Assembly: GCA_002238925.1 (NCBI GenBank) | Contig: MPNH01000001.1 | Span: forward strand, 1-64,000 | DNA from: Spirochaetaceae bacterium bin103 | GTDB lineage: Bacteria > Spirochaetota > Spirochaetia > SZUA-6 > Bin103 | Direction of reading: 5' to 3' | DNA: 64,000 bases | Shown: piece after piece, positions 61,808-64,000 of the stretch | How the letters are laid out: each line of letters begins with the position of its first letter | Position numbering within the stretch: the first letter of the stretch is position 1 | The notes under the pieces: generated by a model | The model's input: only the letters and a program-made list of their open reading frames with translations | Told to the model about the DNA's origin: nothing | Databases searched by the model: none | Made by a program: the position numbers and the translations under genes

Positions 61808-62919
61808 TCAGTCCAGCGTTACGGTTTTGCCGGTTTGGGCAGATTGCAGGATGGCGTGGGATACTTGTAGCGCCTTGTGGCCATCTGCCACGGAGGCAGG
61901 GTTCTGGTGGCCTGTCGCGATCGATTGGATGAAGTCGTCGGTCTGGCGGCGGTAGGATTGGTCGTCGAGGTCGTCCTGCAGCATCTCGACGACTTCGAAC
62001 TCGTCGTCGTCGGTCTTGCGGTGGAATTCGCGGCTGCACCAGATGCCGTTGTTGCCCAGGGCGGTGCCGGATACGAACGCGGTGCCGCGTGTGCCGAGCA
62101 CCCCGCGGCTGTTGAATCCGATGCGGCTCGACCAGCTCGCGTTGATTACCGCCGACGCGCCGCTCTGCAGCTGCAGCAGCGCGTGGGCGTTGTTGTCAAA
62201 TCCCTCCAAGTCGGTGGCCGTACTGAAGGTGGCGCCGTTCACTGCCGCCACCTCGTCGGCCATGATCCAGCGCAGCAGGTCGATGTCGTGGGACAGCGAC
62301 TCTACCGTCATGCCGCATAGGGTCGCGGGGGCGGTACGCCAGTTGTTGCCGCGCGCCGTTCCGAGGGCGCCAGCGCCCATGCCGAACCGCTGGCACCAGA
62401 AGTGGTGCAGCCTGCCGAGCGAGCCACCCCTCGCGGTATCGTGGAGGCGCCCGTAGCCGATCCGGTAGCGTTGGTTGAAACCGGTCACCGCAATCACGCC
62501 TTGGCGCTGCGCCGCTGCGACAATTGCGGCGCCGTCGTCCACGCTAATGGCCAGCGGTTTCTCGCACAACACGTGCTTGCCTGCGGCGATCGCCCGCACG
62601 GCATACTCGCGGCGGAACCCCGGCGGGGTCAGCACGTACACGGCATCGCACCGCTGCAGCGCCGGTTCGAGGCGGTCGAGCGGCTCGCCGCCCCCCCGCC
62701 GGGCGAAACCATCGCGCCGCGCCCCGCCCACGTCGACTGCGCCGCCGGTCGGAGGCGGTCGAGCGGCTCGCCGCCCCAGCGCGCGGCAAACTGCTCGCGC
62801 CGGTCCCGGTCGATGTCGACCGCCGCCACGATTGCTGCATGCGGGTTGTTCGCCAGGGCGGCGCCGTGCTGCCGGGCAATTCCGCCGGTTCCGACCACCG
62901 CAACCCTGATCTGCGCCAT
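61808..62919 (-). pseudogene. Gfo/Idh/MocA oxidoreductase, frame broken by duplication
   Basis: An NAD(P)-dependent sugar or inositol dehydrogenase-like enzyme. The Rossmann start MAQIRVAVVGTGGIARQHGA and AAIVAAVDIDRDRREQFAAR is in one frame. The rest, RCDAVYVLTPPGFRREYAVR, GKHVLCEKPLAIS (catalytic Lys) and on to KTVTLD, is in another. An 83-bp tandem duplication (62671-62836) causes the shift. Deleting one copy leaves exactly 343 codons of continuous sequence, so the gene is probably intact in the organism and belongs to the carbohydrate cluster. Confidence 0.8.
62671..62836. repeat. 83-bp imperfect tandem duplication
   Basis: GGCGGTCGAGCGGCTCGCCG begins at 62671 and 62754. Copy 1 then decays (CCCCCCGCCGGGCGAAACC) while copy 2 reads normal coding sequence; copy 2 carries changes just before its start. 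83 is not a multiple of three, so the reading frame breaks. Confidence 0.8.
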
Positions 62920-63166
62920 GCCGGCAACTGTCCATCGGATGTCCGTCGAGCGGCAAGAGGCGCCGGGCTCGATGCCTGCGTTCGCCTCCAAGTAGCCGTT
63001 CGAAATTTCGCCGCGGGCTGCTCGGGCCGCGGAGTGGGGTAGGCGGGGCGGGCTCGGGGCGGGCGGTTTCGCATGGCCACGGTGAGACGCAACCTGATAG
63101 CATCGGTGCCGGACGGCGCGCGGCGGCGGTGGCCGCGATCTGTGCGCGGGAAGGAGAACAGGGCAA

Positions 63167-64000
63167 ATGAGATCGGTGATTTGCGTGCATGAACGCTTCG
63201 AACGGATGTGGCCGTTTGTGGCCGACTACTGGCATCGGCGCTGGCAGGAGAACGGCGGCGGTGAGCTGTACCGTAGCGAGGACGCGGAGGCGCGGGTGCC
63301 GGCTCTGGTGCCGGATCCGGGATCGGTGCAGCGGCTGGCCGTGCTCGGGTTTCCCGGCGACGCACAGGACCTGGAACCGTTTGCCGCCCTGGAGGAGTGC
63401 TATTACCAACGCACCCGGTCAATGTCGGCAGATGGGGTAGAGGCCGCGGAGGCGCGCGGCGTGCGCTTCATTCCGCACCGCCCCGACCTGTACTGGGGGC
63501 AGTCGGTAGCCGAGGTCGGGTTGGGCCTGACGATCTGCGCACTGCGTCGCATTCCCCAGCGTTATGCGGCGATGATGCAGGATCATGAGACGTGGCGCTA
63601 CTTCCCCGAGGTGGGCCGGCCCGGCCAGCCGGGCGTCCAGATGTGCGACGACACGCGGTTTAGCAACGGCACCATCGCCGGCAAGCGGGTACGGGTGGCC
63701 GGCATCGGTAACATCGGCGGCCGCTATGCTTCCTGGTGCGGGGCGATGGGGGCCGAGGTGGCGGTATGGGACCCGTTCGCGGCGCAGGCGGCGTTCACCC
63801 TGGCCAAGGTGGAGCGCCGCTACGAGCTGCACGACCTGGTCAGCGACGCGCAAGTGTTCGCTCCGATGCTGCCGCCCACCGAGCAGACCTATCACATCAT
63901 TACCGCCGAACTGATCGACGCCTTGCCGCGCGGCTGCCTGGTGGTGCAGGTGACGCGCGCCTTCATCTGCGACCTGGACGCCCTGTACCGGCGCGTCCTG
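63167..64000 (+). CDS. D-2-hydroxyacid dehydrogenase-like protein, partial
   Basis: 278 codons to the window edge, no stop. The NAD-binding domain of the D-isomer-specific 2-hydroxyacid dehydrogenase family is seen at about 185-278: VRVAGIGNIGGRYASWCGAM, AVWDPFA, then VFAPMLPPTEQTYHII and LPRGCLVVQVTRA. The N-terminal half (1-150) is less typical and includes RDLYWGQSVAE-like segments. The ATG at 63167 follows AAGGAG about ten bases upstream. The catalytic His/Glu lie beyond the window. It is divergent from the Gfo/Idh gene with a ~250 bp gap and probably acts on a sugar-derived acid. Confidence 0.78.
   Translation, partial: MRSVICVHERFERMWPFVADYWHRRWQENGGGELYRSEDAEARVPALVPDPGSVQRLAVLGFPGDAQDLEPFAALEECYYQRTRSMSADGVEAAEARGVRFIPHRPDLYWGQSVAEVGLGLTICALRRIPQRYAAMMQDHETWRYFPEVGRPGQPGVQMCDDTRFSNGTIAGKRVRVAGIGNIGGRYASWCGAMGAEVAVWDPFAAQAAFTLAKVERRYELHDLVSDAQVFAPMLPPTEQTYHIITAELIDALPRGCLVVQVTRAFICDLDALYRRVL

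Overview
The window is high-GC bacterial DNA, apart from a few A+T-richer genes. It holds no rRNA, no canonical tRNA and no core housekeeping gene, so the host cannot be named from it. The metabolic end (phytanoyl-CoA-dioxygenase-like proteins, a sugar ABC importer, agarase-like glycosidases, a DUF1703 ATPase/nuclease) together with dense IS debris would suit a marine or host-associated Spirochaetota-like bacterium. That is a weak inference.

Layout. 1-6 kb: an IS630 transposase cut by the window edge, a secreted serine protease/lipoprotein operon, a small HTH gene and an A+T-rich orphan gene. 6-7.6 kb: C-rich non-coding DNA. 7.6-19.4 kb: an integrated phage- or plasmid-like element. It has a D5-type SF3 helicase on the plus strand, then a minus-strand operon of about 15 tightly overlapping genes that includes SSB, a ParB-like protein and a terminal tyrosine integrase. 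The two units converge on a hairpin at 10.1 kb. Every sizeable gap inside the operon holds a miniature tRNA-like structure (acceptor stem plus T-arm). 19.4-22.2 kb: repeat-bearing non-coding DNA and an IS21 remnant.

22.4-27.7 kb: an intact type II CBASS operon (CD-NTase, Cap2, Cap3, Cap5 HNH-SAVED) behind two small genes, one of them ribbon-helix-helix-like. 27.9-28.4 kb: the 5' half of a group II intron. 28.6-36.4 kb: a second defence operon, led by another small RHH-like protein. It encodes Vsr, a C5-cytosine methylase, a MORC/GHKL ATPase, an Mrr-nuclease/SF2-helicase fusion, an unknown 175-residue protein and a DUF4935 PIN-like protein. 36.4-42.6 kb: a graveyard of transposases, AlpA/RepA satellite pieces and an NLR-like TPR gene truncated beside an IS256 remnant. 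43-49.5 kb: a type I restriction locus (hsdM, DUF1016, hsdS, hsdR) broken in every gene.

49.5-64 kb: an orphan HicB, a DUF1703 protein, and a carbohydrate cluster with a zinc-type dehydrogenase, solute-binding protein, two permeases, an AraC regulator, two paralogous agarase-like proteins, a PhyH-like oxygenase, a Gfo/Idh oxidoreductase and a 2-hydroxyacid dehydrogenase. The AraC gene lies between the importer and the hydrolases and probably senses the imported sugar.

Caution on sequence quality: six places carry 42-83 bp imperfect tandem duplications in which copy 1 decays into C/G at its right end and copy 2 at its left end. Collapsing each copy pair restores reading frames in hsdR, the Gfo/Idh gene and a small membrane protein. 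These look like assembly artefacts, so some 'broken' genes here may be intact in the organism.
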